Origin: Sulfurospirillum arsenophilum NBRC 109478
Lineage (GTDB): Bacteria; Campylobacterota; Campylobacteria; Campylobacterales; Sulfurospirillaceae
Length of the DNA: 56,887 bases
Direction: 5' to 3'
Assembly (NCBI RefSeq): GCF_000813345.1
Contig: NZ_BBQF01000006.1
Location: 1 to 56,887, forward strand
In this document: one piece after another, positions 45,401-54,760 of the stretch
How the letters are laid out: each line of letters begins with the position of its first letter
How positions within the stretch are numbered: the stretch's first letter is position 1
Made by a program: the position numbers and the translations under genes
Notes under the pieces: generated by a model
Told to the model about the DNA's origin: nothing
Seen by the model: only the letters and a program-made list of their open reading frames with translations
The model's database searches: none

Positions 45401-47854
45401 ATGCGAGTACTTGTCTTTTTTCTCTTTTTTTGCACGACACTCTTCGCACATCATACCGTTGAGCCTATTTCCATACAGCTTGCATGGCTTCACCAATTCC
45501 AATCAGCGGGCTTTTATATCGCCAAAGAAAAAGGCTTTTACGAAGAACTTGATCTTAATGTGACGATCAAAGAATTTCGCCCCAATACCAATATCGTTGA
45601 AAGTGTTATTTCAGGTGAAAGCACTTACGGCATTGGCAAATCTTCACTGATTATCGATCGCCATAACCAAAAACCTATCGTTGCATTGATGGCTCTGTTT
45701 CAACACTCACCTTCTGTTCTTATTTCTACCAATCCTGTTATCAAAACACCCGACGACCTCTTTAATCGTATCATTATGATGAGCATTGAAGAGTCTAGCT
45801 CAGTTAGTATTTTATCGATGCTTATGAGTCATGGTGTCAAAATAGAGGATATCTTTTTGCGTCAACCCTCTTTTAACCTTGATGATCTGATTAACAATAA
45901 TGTCGATGCAATGGCGTGCTATATCTCCAATGAACCTTTTTTACTGAATGAGCGCAATATCACCCATACCATTTTAAACCCTAAAGAGCATGGCTTTGAC
46001 TTCTATGGCGACATTCTTTTTACATCTGAGCGTGAAATATCTTTGCATAAAGAACGTGCTAAGCGCTTTTATACAGCGACCAAACAAGGGTGGGAATGGG
46101 CCTTTGAGCATATCCCGCAAACGGCTCAGCTTATTTACGAAAAATACAACACGCAACATAAAAGCCTTGAAGCTCTCATTTACGAGGGCGAAACGCTTAA
46201 AAAACTTGCTTTTGATGAGGATAAACCTTTTGGGATGATTGAAACTAAAAAATTTGAAGAGATCGCCAATGTCTATAAAATCAGTGGTATTCTACAAAAT
46301 CGCTATGACTTACAAGGCTTTGTAGATCCTCTTCATTTTGCAAAAGATATAGTTAAAATTGGCATTTTATCTAGCCGAGAAGGAAGTGATACGTTTCCAA
46401 AAACATGGAGTGATAGTGCGCAATACTTAAGCACCCTCTTTCCTTCCCATCAATTTAGCATTGTGCCTTTAAATTTTGACGAGATGAAAACAAGTCTAGA
46501 AAAAGGTGAAGTAGAATTTGTCATCACCAACCCTGTCAATGCCATCCAACTTGAACAGTTGTATGGATTAAGCCGTATTGCAACACTTAGTCCTCGCTAC
46601 AAAGAGCACTATTACAGTGAGTATGGCAGTGTTATCTTCAGCAAAGCAGATGCCAAGATTGAAAATTACAGTGATCTTAAAGGTAAAAAGGTAGGGGCGG
46701 TTTCGCCACACTCTTTTGGCGGTTATCTTTTAGGTATTAAAGAGCTTAATAATCCTTCACTTACCCAAAATACCACCTTTTGGGAAACGCATAACAATGT
46801 CGTCAAAGCTGTTTTAGATGGACGTATTGATGTAGGAATTATTCGAACCAATGTATTAGAAAAAATGCAAGATGAAGGCATTTTAAAACTGAGTGATGTC
46901 AAAATTTTAGGGGACAAAAAACATCCCAATTTTCCATTTGTATCGAGTACCGAGCTCTATCCAGAGTGGGTTTTAGCCAAAGCACCGCATACCTCCGAAT
47001 ACCTCACCAATGAAGTCCTAAGCACGCTCTTAAAACTCTCATCCTCGTCTAAAGCAACGCAAGCGTTTCGCCTTAAAACGCCTCTAGATTACTCCAAAGT
47101 ACATGCCATTCTCAAAGAGTTTAACATCTATCCTTATGAGCAAGAACCCTATACGTTCGTTGACGTCATCCTCAAATACCGATACCTGTTTCTAGGGCTT
47201 TTTATCGTATTTCTCATCTCCGTTGCCTTTATGATTTTCATTCAACGTCTCAATAAAAAGCTCCGTGATCGTACCAATGAAATTCAAAACTTCAATGAAA
47301 CACTCGAACAAGAAGTGCAACAGCGTACACACGAACTGAGCCTTCTTAACTCTAAACTCAAAGAACTCGCTAACACCGATGAACTCACAAAAATAGACAA
47401 TCGCAGGCATTTTTTACTCATGGCAACGCAGTACTTTCACATGGCAAAACGCAACGCTATGGAGCTTCATATTCTTTCCTTAGACATTGACTTTTTCAAA
47501 CATGTTAATGACACTTACGGACATGCCAAAGGGGACGAAGTGTTGAAATTTTTCTGTAAAACCATCAAAGAGATGATTCGACAAAGCGATATTTTTGGAC
47601 GGATTGGCGGCGAAGAGTTTTGTATTTGCATTCAAAACACCTCACTGGATGGTGCTCGAATCTTAGCGGAGAAAATTCGTGAGTGCATCGAGAGAACAAC
47701 GGGAAATACTCAAAATTTACCTGCCATTACCGTCAGTATTGGTATAAGTTCGCTTAAAGAGAGTGATAAAGAAGTTTTTGACATCATTAAACGCTCCGAT
47801 GAGGCACTTTATGATGCAAAACGAAAAGGTCGAAATCAAGTACAAATTCTCTAA
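45401..47854 (+). CDS. diguanylate cyclase with two periplasmic binding domains
   Basis: An 817-residue inner-membrane sensor. Signal peptide (RVLVFFLFFCTTLFA), an NMT1/THI5-like binding domain (about 25-240; SIQLAWLHQFQSAGFYIAKEKGFY), a second PhnD-like binding domain (about 310-530), one membrane helix (about 601-623), a coiled coil and a GGDEF domain ending in the intact site GRIGGEEF (about 736). RQSD five residues before it is a complete RxxD inhibitory site. The frame starts upstream at 45239, but the signal peptide fixes ATG 45401. Ligand might be a pyrimidine-like or phosphonate-like molecule; inference. Confidence 0.88.
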   Translation: MRVLVFFLFFCTTLFAHHTVEPISIQLAWLHQFQSAGFYIAKEKGFYEELDLNVTIKEFRPNTNIVESVISGESTYGIGKSSLIIDRHNQKPIVALMALFQHSPSVLISTNPVIKTPDDLFNRIIMMSIEESSSVSILSMLMSHGVKIEDIFLRQPSFNLDDLINNNVDAMACYISNEPFLLNERNITHTILNPKEHGFDFYGDILFTSEREISLHKERAKRFYTATKQGWEWAFEHIPQTAQLIYEKYNTQHKSLEALIYEGETLKKLAFDEDKPFGMIETKKFEEIANVYKISGILQNRYDLQGFVDPLHFAKDIVKIGILSSREGSDTFPKTWSDSAQYLSTLFPSHQFSIVPLNFDEMKTSLEKGEVEFVITNPVNAIQLEQLYGLSRIATLSPRYKEHYYSEYGSVIFSKADAKIENYSDLKGKKVGAVSPHSFGGYLLGIKELNNPSLTQNTTFWETHNNVVKAVLDGRIDVGIIRTNVLEKMQDEGILKLSDVKILGDKKHPNFPFVSSTELYPEWVLAKAPHTSEYLTNEVLSTLLKLSSSSKATQAFRLKTPLDYSKVHAILKEFNIYPYEQEPYTFVDVILKYRYLFLGLFIVFLISVAFMIFIQRLNKKLRDRTNEIQNFNETLEQEVQQRTHELSLLNSKLKELANTDELTKIDNRRHFLLMATQYFHMAKRNAMELHILSLDIDFFKHVNDTYGHAKGDEVLKFFCKTIKEMIRQSDIFGRIGGEEFCICIQNTSLDGARILAEKIRECIERTTGNTQNLPAITVSIGISSLKESDKEVFDIIKRSDEALYDAKRKGRNQVQIL

Positions 47855-47889
47855 CTTTTTAAATTAAGAGTTTATTTATCCGAGTTAGC

Positions 47890-47919
47890 TATAATTTTCA
47901 AATATTTTCTAAAAAGGAC
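47890..47919 (+). promoter_or_regulatory. tpx promoter and ribosome site
   Basis: TATAAT at 47890-47895, then AAAAAGGA ending 6 bases before the ATG. No regulator site recognised. Confidence 0.5.
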
Positions 47920-47924
47920 ACACA

Positions 47925-48467
47925 ATGGCAACAACCAAACTCAAAGGTAATCCAGTAGCACTTTCAGGCGCACAAATAAATGTTGGCGATAACGCACCCG
48001 TTGTAACACTTGTAGCAAAAGACTTAAGTGAAATCAAAGTCGGTGGAGCGAGTGATAAAGCTCAAATCATCGTTATCGTACCTTCATTAGACACAGCAGT
48101 CTGTGCTCAAGAGACACGTACATTTAACACAAAAGCTGCAGCAACTCCTGATGCAACTGTTGTCGTTGCCTCTATGGATCTTCCATTTGCGATGGGACGT
48201 TTTTGTACGACTGAGGGAATTGAAAACCTTCAAGTAGGTAGCGATTTTAGAGAAAGAGCTTTAGCAAATGCTTATGGCGTTTTAATTGCGGATGGTCCAC
48301 TTAAAGGACTCAGTGCAAGAGCTATCTTCGTCGTCGATAAAAGCGGTAAAGTTGTTTACAAAGAGATCTGTCCTGAAATTACAGAAGAACCAAATTACGA
48401 AGCGGCATTATGCGCGCTTAAAGAGACCGTCGCTCCATCACACAAATGTGGCTGTGGTGCACGCTAA
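47925..48467 (+). CDS. tpx: thiol peroxidase Tpx
   Basis: A 180-residue atypical 2-Cys peroxiredoxin that reduces peroxides using thioredoxin. Peroxidatic Cys in LDTAVCAQETR, resolving Cys in AMGRFCTTEG, then VGSDFRERALANAYG and LKGLSARAIFVVD. Usual Tpx is about 165 residues; this one has a 12-15-residue C-terminal extension ending HKCGCGAR. Monocistronic, with its own promoter. Confidence 0.93.
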   Translation: MATTKLKGNPVALSGAQINVGDNAPVVTLVAKDLSEIKVGGASDKAQIIVIVPSLDTAVCAQETRTFNTKAAATPDATVVVASMDLPFAMGRFCTTEGIENLQVGSDFRERALANAYGVLIADGPLKGLSARAIFVVDKSGKVVYKEICPEITEEPNYEAALCALKETVAPSHKCGCGAR

Positions 48468-48468
48468 T

Positions 48469-48717
48469 CTAACTTAGTTTTGCTTCCTCTTGTGTCTGAT
48501 AAAGCCACGAGAGGAGCTTCTGCATTCTTTTCATCGTCGCCTCATCAACATTCTGTTCTGGAAGCTCTATAATCATCTCCATCAAAGCTCTGTTTTGTAA
48601 AAAAGCAATATCATAAAGTGCGGCTTTATCTATAATTTTTTCTAAAAAATGCCTATTATGAAGCTCTGAAACACTTTTTTGCACACTTTGGTAGTGCGAC
48701 AATCCTTTAGGTATCAT
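48469..48717 (-). CDS. conserved-looking small protein of unknown function
   Basis: An 82-residue soluble, helical, charged protein; no motif recognised. It overlaps pgeF by 4 bases (ATGA), and the codons and overlap suggest a real gene. Confidence 0.6.
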   Translation of the reverse strand: MIPKGLSHYQSVQKSVSELHNRHFLEKIIDKAALYDIAFLQNRALMEMIIELPEQNVDEATMKRMQKLLSWLYQTQEEAKLS

Positions 48718-49388
48718 AACGCAATCACTCCTGCAAAACGTCCTGTTATTTTGTCTCTTCGGTACGAAAAATAATCCGTATCACAGCATGTACAGACATC
48801 TGATATATCCATATTTTCTGGCTTAATTCCCAGTGCTACAAATGCCGCATGGTTGTAGCTTTGTAAATCCAAAAAGTAGTTATTCTCTTTTACATGTAAA
48901 AAATTTTCAAACCCTTTTGTTGCTTCAAAACCTACTTCATAACAACATTGATGAATCGAAGGACCCATCCAAATTTTTAACTCTTCCATGCGTGAACCAA
49001 AACGCTCACCCATCGCAAGAGCAGTTTTCTGACCTACCTGTAAAAGCGTTCCAACACGTCCCGCATGCGCAACGCCAATGGCTTCATGTTTGGCATCGTA
49101 AAAAAGTATGGGGATACAATCTGCGACCATGACAGCCAAGCCAATTCCTTGCACATTGGTTATCATCGCGTCACACGTGGGTGCTTCATCGCCCGTTTCA
49201 ATACACACAATACAATCGCTATGCACTTGATCCATAAAAACAAGTTTGGAAACACCCAATTTTTCTTTTAAAATTTCACGATTTTTCGTTACATGTAAAG
49301 CATTATCGTTTACATGTAATCCTAAATTGAGGCTATCAAAAGGAGCCAGACTGACGCCCTCAAAGCGTGTCGTAAAATGATGCTGCAT
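48714..49388 (-). CDS. pgeF: peptidoglycan editing factor PgeF / laccase-domain protein
   Basis: A 224-residue YfiH-family protein with metal-binding His/Cys in VMVADCIPILFYD, GVAHAGRVGTL and CTCCDTDYFSYRRDK. It is thought to remove wrong residues from cell-wall precursors, or to act as a polyphenol or purine nucleoside enzyme. ATG shares its A with the ribE TGA. Three palindrome cores: 48891, 49290, 49311; two are 21 bases apart. Confidence 0.88.
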   Translation of the reverse strand: MQHHFTTRFEGVSLAPFDSLNLGLHVNDNALHVTKNREILKEKLGVSKLVFMDQVHSDCIVCIETGDEAPTCDAMITNVQGIGLAVMVADCIPILFYDAKHEAIGVAHAGRVGTLLQVGQKTALAMGERFGSRMEELKIWMGPSIHQCCYEVGFEATKGFENFLHVKENNYFLDLQSYNHAAFVALGIKPENMDISDVCTCCDTDYFSYRRDKITGRFAGVIAL

Positions 49389-49996
49389 CAATAGGTCGCC
49401 ATAATGCGATCCACGCTATTCCAATCAAGTGCATCTTTTTTGCTAAACATATGATGGAGATAACGCGCAAACATATCGGTTTCAACGTTAACTTTTTGCC
49501 CTACTTTATAACTTCCGATCAGTGTTTTTTGAAGCGTGTGCGGAATAATCGTTAAGCGAAAACTCTTTTTGCTGACATCATTGACCGTCAAACTCACACC
49601 ATCAATGGTAATGCTGCCTTTAGGAATGACAAACGTGATCTGTTTTTCAGGAATACTCACTTCAATATCCAACCCATTTTCTCTTTGGTTGAAACGCTCT
49701 ATGACGCCGACACAGTCCACATGCCCTTGCACCATATGCCCATCAAGGCGATCTCCTAGGGCAAGCGCTGGTTCCATATGCACTTTTCCTTTAAGGTTTT
49801 CAACAGCGAGTAATGACCTACTTTCCAATGAGAGTTCCACACTAAAACCACCCTCAAAAAGCTCTATGACCGTCAAACACGCACCATTGATGGCAATGCT
49901 ATCGCCAATGTTAGGTTTATAGGTCGCACGAAGCGTCAAAATGTTATTGGAATAACTGGCAACTTCTGCGAATTCTCGAATCAACCCTGTAAACAT
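49388..49996 (-). CDS. ribE: riboflavin synthase alpha subunit
   Basis: A 202-residue enzyme with two lumazine-binding repeats, MFTGLI, GDSIAINGACLTV, GDRLDGHMVQGHVD and GSITIDGVSLTVND. It joins two lumazines to riboflavin. AAAGG upstream. Overlaps pgeF by one base. Confidence 0.94.
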   Translation of the reverse strand: MFTGLIREFAEVASYSNNILTLRATYKPNIGDSIAINGACLTVIELFEGGFSVELSLESRSLLAVENLKGKVHMEPALALGDRLDGHMVQGHVDCVGVIERFNQRENGLDIEVSIPEKQITFVIPKGSITIDGVSLTVNDVSKKSFRLTIIPHTLQKTLIGSYKVGQKVNVETDMFARYLHHMFSKKDALDWNSVDRIMATY

Positions 49997-50180
49997 ACTT
50001 TACCTTTTGTCTATTTATCTTTTCTATTATAACGCTTTTAGGGTTTATCTTGCATAAGTGAATACGCAATCCTGACGCTCTTTTTTAAGCCATCAAGAGA
50101 TGAATCATTGGGTACTTTACAATTTTCCCCCTTTTTTCCCCTTTTTTTAGTGATAGTATTCATATTAAAGCTGAAATGCT

Positions 50181-50218
50181 TATAATAGGCAGATACAAAA
50201 CTGTGTAGGGAGATGCGA
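50181..50218 (+). promoter_or_regulatory. chemoreceptor promoter
   Basis: TATAAT at 50181-50186 preceded by a T-rich stretch, then AGGGAG about 8 bases before the ATG. No sigma-28 or sigma-54 consensus seen. The rest of this 224-base gap contains nothing else I can support. Confidence 0.45.
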
Positions 50219-50220
50219 TA

Positions 50221-52173
50221 ATGAATCATTGGACAATTTCACAGAAAATTTATATTCCTCTTTTTGGAGGCATTATTATAGGGTTTATTCTCATTCTTTT
50301 TTCCTCCTATCTTAGTATTCAAGGTATCGAAAAAGATGTCTATGGCAAAGAACAAGAGACATTAAAGATCTACGTTAAGAACCAATTAGAGGCAAAATAC
50401 GATGTAGCACTCACCAATGCTATCACCATTGCTTCCAACTATTACGTCATAGACTCTCTACTGAATAACGACCGCGCTATTGCGATTAAAGGTCTTAAAG
50501 AACTGACGACGCTTTATAAAGAAAAAACGGACTTTAAAGAAGCGCAAATCCACATCCATACCAAAGATATTAAAAGTTTTCTCAGGGAGTGGATGCCAAA
50601 CAAATTTGGTGATGACCTCTCAAGTTTTCGCCAAACCATCAAAAAAGTCAAAGAGTCAAAACAACCTCTTACTGCCATTGAAATGGGTGTAGCTGGCATG
50701 TCTTTACGCGGTGTTGCACCGATCATCAAAGAGGGTGACTACTTGGGTTCAGTTGAATTTATCGACTCTTTTGACTCTGTTGCTAAAAATGCCAAAACGG
50801 ACTTGAAAGCCAGTGTTATCTTTTTAACCGACAAAAAACTTCTCAATCTGAGCGCTGGCGCAAAAGATGCACTTTTAGCGAAAGACACCGCTCTTTCACA
50901 AGCGAAAGAGATCACCGATATGAAACTCTTTGACGAGATCAAAGATCTTGACCTCTCTACCAAAGGGAAAAGCTTTTCAACGGCAACCTACTTTATTGTG
51001 AGAGATGAACTCAAATCATTTGATGGAACCAGAGCAGGCGAAGTCTTAATCGCTAAAGAAATTCAAGCAGTTAAAGCAGTCGTACACGAAGCACAGTATG
51101 TTTTGGTCAAACAGATCATCGTTATGTGTATCATCACCATGATCATCATGGGCATGCTGGTTCTAACGCTTAAAAAATCTGTCATTAACCCCGTAAAAGA
51201 ACTTAAAGTACGAGCAGACAATCTTGCCAGCGGCGATGGTGATCTCACCAAACAGATGGATGTTTTAAGTGGTGATGAGATAGGACTTGCATCCAAAGCG
51301 TTTAACCTTTTTATCGAAAAAGTTCGAAACACCGTGAGTATGGCAAAATCCTCAAGCAACGAAAATGCTTCTGTCGCGAATGAACTTAACTCCACAGCAC
51401 TCGAAGTGGGACGAAGAGCCGAAGAGACATCCAGCATCGTCAATGAAACCAATACCATGTCACGAAACATTAAAGAAGAGCTTTCCCATTCATTGCAAAA
51501 AGCAAAAAAATCCGAAGAAGAGATCGCACAAGCACACGCTAAACTGACCAATGCGAAAAATCAAGTTCTCAAAATGGCAGACCAAGTCCAATCAAGCGCA
51601 CATACCGAAGTTGAACTTGCACGTCAAATCTCACAGCTGAGTAATGACGCTGACCAAGTCAAAGGTGTTTTAACGGTTATCTCTGACATCGCAGATCAAA
51701 CCAATCTTCTAGCCCTCAATGCCGCCATTGAGGCAGCACGTGCGGGAGAGCATGGACGAGGTTTTGCCGTTGTCGCCGATGAAGTAAGAAACTTGGCTGA
51801 GCGAACACAAAAAAGTTTAACAGAGATTAATGCTACCATCAATGTCATCGTTCAAGCGATTAACGATGCTAGTGATCACATGAACAGTAATTCCAGAAGT
51901 ATGGAAAATCTCACCAAAATTGCTTCTGAGGTAGAAAAAAACATCAATGAAACAGCCGTCATTATGGACAATGCAACCGTCTCAAGTGAAAACACGGTAA
52001 AAGATTACGTAGAAACGGGTAAAAAAGTGGATGCCATTGTCGCTAAAATCGAAGAGATTAACACGATTACGATTAGCAATACACGCAGTATGGAAGAAGT
52101 CAGTGGTGCAACCGAACACCTCAGTGACTTGACCGACAAACTCAACCATGTCTTAGGAAATTTTAGAACCTAA
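50221..52173 (+). CDS. methyl-accepting chemotaxis protein
   Basis: A 650-residue chemoreceptor. Two membrane helices (about 13-35 and 295-318) bracket a periplasmic sensor domain of Cache-like size. HAMP follows (about 318-372), then the signalling domain with the hairpin tip [44 protein letters not shown], well conserved (about 494-540). There is no C-terminal CheR/CheB-binding pentapeptide. Confidence 0.93.
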   Translation: MNHWTISQKIYIPLFGGIIIGFILILFSSYLSIQGIEKDVYGKEQETLKIYVKNQLEAKYDVALTNAITIASNYYVIDSLLNNDRAIAIKGLKELTTLYKEKTDFKEAQIHIHTKDIKSFLREWMPNKFGDDLSSFRQTIKKVKESKQPLTAIEMGVAGMSLRGVAPIIKEGDYLGSVEFIDSFDSVAKNAKTDLKASVIFLTDKKLLNLSAGAKDALLAKDTALSQAKEITDMKLFDEIKDLDLSTKGKSFSTATYFIVRDELKSFDGTRAGEVLIAKEIQAVKAVVHEAQYVLVKQIIVMCIITMIIMGMLVLTLKKSVINPVKELKVRADNLASGDGDLTKQMDVLSGDEIGLASKAFNLFIEKVRNTVSMAKSSSNENASVANELNSTALEVGRRAEETSSIVNETNTMSRNIKEELSHSLQKAKKSEEEIAQAHAKLTNAKNQVLKMADQVQSSAHTEVELARQISQLSNDADQVKGVLTVISDIADQTNLLALNAAIEAARAGEHGRGFAVVADEVRNLAERTQKSLTEINATINVIVQAINDASDHMNSNSRSMENLTKIASEVEKNINETAVIMDNATVSSENTVKDYVETGKKVDAIVAKIEEINTITISNTRSMEEVSGATEHLSDLTDKLNHVLGNFRT

Positions 52174-52181
52174 TACGCCTT

Positions 52182-52211
52182 GCTAAAGGAGTGTTATTAC
52201 ACTCCTTTAGC
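52182..52211. terminator. bidirectional stem-loop between chemoreceptor and pxpC
   Basis: A perfect 13-base stem GCTAAAGGAGTGT / ACACTCCTTTAGC with loop TATT. It includes the pxpC stop and last codons. No U-run on either side, but its position between two converging genes points to transcript ends. Confidence 0.6.
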
Positions 52212-53129
52212 TCCAAAAAAAGTATAAAAAGCATGCGTGACTCTTCTAGCTTCCTCTAAACTCACCTCGACAAATCGTACTCGTCCACCTGCTCGAAGCT
52301 GCGCTAGTTTAAAACAATCCACCGCAATCACGGAACCAATCTTCGGATAACCCCCAATGGTTTGACGCTCTTTTAAAAGCACAATGGGCTCACCATGACT
52401 TGGAATTTGCACCGCGCCATAGCAAATTGGTTCAGATAAAATGCCCGTCGTACTTGGCACCACTTTTTCGCCACTCAAACGATACCCCATACGATCACCC
52501 TCGCCTTTAAAGGTGTAAACACTGTTAAAAAATGTCTCTTGCGCTTTGTTATCGAACATCTCTTCTTGATACCCTTTAACCAAACGAAGGGTTATTTCAT
52601 CAGGGTAGTGTGGTATATGCTGTTTTTCAAGTTTTCGTCTATCCATAGGACAACGCGCGCCAGAAGTTGGGAGCTGATCACCCGCTTTGAGCTTTCTTCC
52701 TTCAATGCCGCCCAGTCCTTCTTTAATACTCGTTGAAAAACTGCCATAAAGGTGAGGTGTTTGAAACCCTCCTGCAACAGCAAGATACGCAAATTGCCCT
52801 TCACTCGCATAGCCAAACGAGAGCACATCGCCCTTTTTGAGCTGATGAACTTGCCATAAACTCATGGTGTGACCATTCAGTTTTGGATGCATCGTTGCCC
52901 CACAAATGGCAATGCACATCTCTTCTTGCGCTTTGAGTGTTACGCCTCCCAGTGCTATTTCGATGGTAGATGTATTAAAATCATTACCGACTAAAAAGTT
53001 GGCATACCCAAAAGCCATCTCATCCATAGCACCACTTTGGGTAAGACCGATGTCACTAAAACCTCTGCGTCCCGCATCTTGGATACAACTTTGAACACCA
53101 CCATTTTCGACTAAAAAGCCTCTACTCAT
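52197..53129 (-). CDS. pxpC: 5-oxoprolinase subunit C
   Basis: A 310-residue KipA/allophanate-hydrolase subunit-2-like protein: IQDAGRRGFSDIGLTQSGAMDEMAF, CGATMHPKLNG, and QTIGGYPKIGSV. With PxpA and PxpB it opens 5-oxoproline to glutamate using ATP. Overlaps pxpB by 4 bases. Confidence 0.92.
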   Translation of the reverse strand: MSRGFLVENGGVQSCIQDAGRRGFSDIGLTQSGAMDEMAFGYANFLVGNDFNTSTIEIALGGVTLKAQEEMCIAICGATMHPKLNGHTMSLWQVHQLKKGDVLSFGYASEGQFAYLAVAGGFQTPHLYGSFSTSIKEGLGGIEGRKLKAGDQLPTSGARCPMDRRKLEKQHIPHYPDEITLRLVKGYQEEMFDNKAQETFFNSVYTFKGEGDRMGYRLSGEKVVPSTTGILSEPICYGAVQIPSHGEPIVLLKERQTIGGYPKIGSVIAVDCFKLAQLRAGGRVRFVEVSLEEARRVTHAFYTFFGAKGV

Positions 53130-53809
53130 AGCTCGCCTCCTAGTCTTAAAAATTCCGCCTTAGAGATCGGCTCAAATTGCACGTGATCGCCTACATGTAA
53201 AAGGGAAAGTCCATCATAAGCGGCATCAAACATCGCCGTAGGTGTACGCCCTAAAACTTTCCAACCACCAGGGCTTTGGCTTGGATAAACTGCGGTCTGA
53301 CGATCAGCAATCGAGACACTGCCTTTGGGAACAGCCTTCCTCGGACTCGCTAAACGAGAGGTTGCTAAACGCTCATCAATTTCGCCCAAATATGCAAAGC
53401 CAGGAGCAAAACCAATCGCATACACACTGTACAACCCTTTTACATGTAAAGCGATAATCTCTTCCACACTCAGGTTTTTTTCTTCTGCTAAAAGCTGTAA
53501 ATCCAACCCAACTTCAACTCCATAATACGTTGGAATCGTAATGATTTTAGGCTCACTCATTGTAATCTCTTCGGCATGATGAATAATCTTCTCGATCTTC
53601 GCACACACCCCATCAAAATCAAATTGCATAAGATCATAACTCACCATCAACGATGCATAAGAAGGGATTATTTCAAAAAAACTTTCACATTTTTCAGCCT
53701 TTAACGCAAGGTAGGCTTTTTGTACCTCTTGCGAAATGGCAGGATCAATACTGCTTCCAAAATAGACAATAACGGACGACTCTGAGGCAATTTTATAAAC
53801 GCGACTCAC
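53126..53809 (-). CDS. pxpB: 5-oxoprolinase subunit B
   Basis: A 227-residue KipI-like subunit with GFAPGFAYLGEID, LASPRKAVPKGSV, ADRQTAVYPSQSPGGW. GTG start with AGGA upstream, overlapping pxpA's stop by 4 bases. Two palindrome cores, at 53192 (LHVGD) and 53441 (LHVKG). Confidence 0.92.
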   Translation of the reverse strand: MSRVYKIASESSVIVYFGSSIDPAISQEVQKAYLALKAEKCESFFEIIPSYASLMVSYDLMQFDFDGVCAKIEKIIHHAEEITMSEPKIITIPTYYGVEVGLDLQLLAEEKNLSVEEIIALHVKGLYSVYAIGFAPGFAYLGEIDERLATSRLASPRKAVPKGSVSIADRQTAVYPSQSPGGWKVLGRTPTAMFDAAYDGLSLLHVGDHVQFEPISKAEFLRLGGEL

Positions 53810-54537
53810 ATGCTTTTCCTAAGGGTTTCTACCATTTTAACGGCTTCTTCATTATCGCCATGTACACACAAGGTATCGGCCCTGAGTGCGATTTTTTTAC
53901 CCGAAATGGTCTCAAGAACGCCCTCTTTTTGAAGCAGTTTTAAACGCTCAATAACTGCCTCCACATCGTGAAGCACAGCTCCTTTTTGACTGCGAGCCAC
54001 CAACAGACCGCTGTCATCATACGCGCGATCGGCAAAAACTTCATAGATCAGCTCTAATCCAAGCTCTTTGGCGATAGCTTCTTGCTTGGAAGTATCCACC
54101 ATCGAGAGAATCATCAATTTAAGTTTTGGATTTAAGCGCGCAACCGCTGAAGCAATGGCTCTAAAAATACGCTCGTCTTTCATCATATCGTTGTAAAGTC
54201 CACCATGCGGTTTGACATACGAAAGTGTGGCACCATTGGCAGTCACAAAGCCTTGAAGTGCGCCAATTTGGTAAATGACCATTGTCTCAACCTCTTCCAA
54301 AGAGCAAACCATACTTCGTCTACCAAAGCCCACCAAATCAGGATACGCGGGGTGCGCCCCAATGGTAACGCCATGCTTCAGTGCAAGCTTAATGGAACGA
54401 TCCATAATCACAGGATCTCCCGCATGAAACCCACACGCAAAATTGGCCATATCCACATAAGGCATTATGGCTTCATCAAGCCCCATTTTCCATGAACCAA
54501 AACTCTCACCTGCATCACAGTTTAATTTGATCATCAC
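53806..54537 (-). CDS. pxpA: 5-oxoprolinase subunit A
   Basis: A 243-residue LamB/YcsF-family protein. LNCDAGESFGSW, NFACGFHAGDP, GAHPAYPDLVGFGRR, VKPHGGLYNDM and CVHGDN are hallmarks. AGGAGAAGG just before the ATG. Often beside a NRAMP-type or other transporter; none here. Confidence 0.93.
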   Translation of the reverse strand: MMIKLNCDAGESFGSWKMGLDEAIMPYVDMANFACGFHAGDPVIMDRSIKLALKHGVTIGAHPAYPDLVGFGRRSMVCSLEEVETMVIYQIGALQGFVTANGATLSYVKPHGGLYNDMMKDERIFRAIASAVARLNPKLKLMILSMVDTSKQEAIAKELGLELIYEVFADRAYDDSGLLVARSQKGAVLHDVEAVIERLKLLQKEGVLETISGKKIALRADTLCVHGDNEEAVKMVETLRKSM

Positions 54538-54626
54538 CTTCTCCTAATCGGAAGAAAAATTTTGAAATAATGGTATCACAGTTCGATTAAAGTAAAAGGC
54601 TAATAAATAACCAAATAGCAAAAAAG

Positions 54627-54640
54627 CTTTACATGTAAAG
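54627..54640. repeat. intergenic palindrome CTTTACATGTAAAG
   Basis: A complete 14-base copy of the dispersed palindrome between divergent pxpA and mnmG, 90 bases upstream of pxpA's start and about 80 bases before the mnmG -10. Confidence 0.8.
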
Positions 54641-54719
54641 ATACAACGTGCCCTTATTTTCCACCAATACCCATTCATTTAGTTTTATTTTCTCAATTTA
54701 ATATACAGTCAATTAGTAG

Positions 54720-54752
54720 TATAATGATAAGAATTATGTATGAATGAAGGTA
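54720..54752 (+). promoter_or_regulatory. mnmG promoter and ribosome site
   Basis: TATAAT at 54720-54725 predicts a transcript start near 54732. AAGG at 54746-54749 serves the ATG at 54761. Confidence 0.5.
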
Positions 54753-54760
54753 TGAGTATT

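Noticed and set aside
50038-50229. 63-codon leftward frame before the chemoreceptor
   Set aside because: It covers the chemoreceptor promoter and ribosome site, has no convincing ribosome site and its peptide looks like translated T-rich promoter DNA.
51063-51551. 162-codon frame antisense to the chemoreceptor
   Set aside because: Shadow of the real coding frame; Ser/Leu-rich composition typical of antisense reading.
1111-54640. Palindrome copies as a CRISPR or DUS-like directed repeat
   Set aside because: No regular spacing or spacers, so not CRISPR. A fully symmetrical site carries no orientation, unlike known Neisseria or Haemophilus uptake sequences, so a direct DUS equivalent is not claimed.
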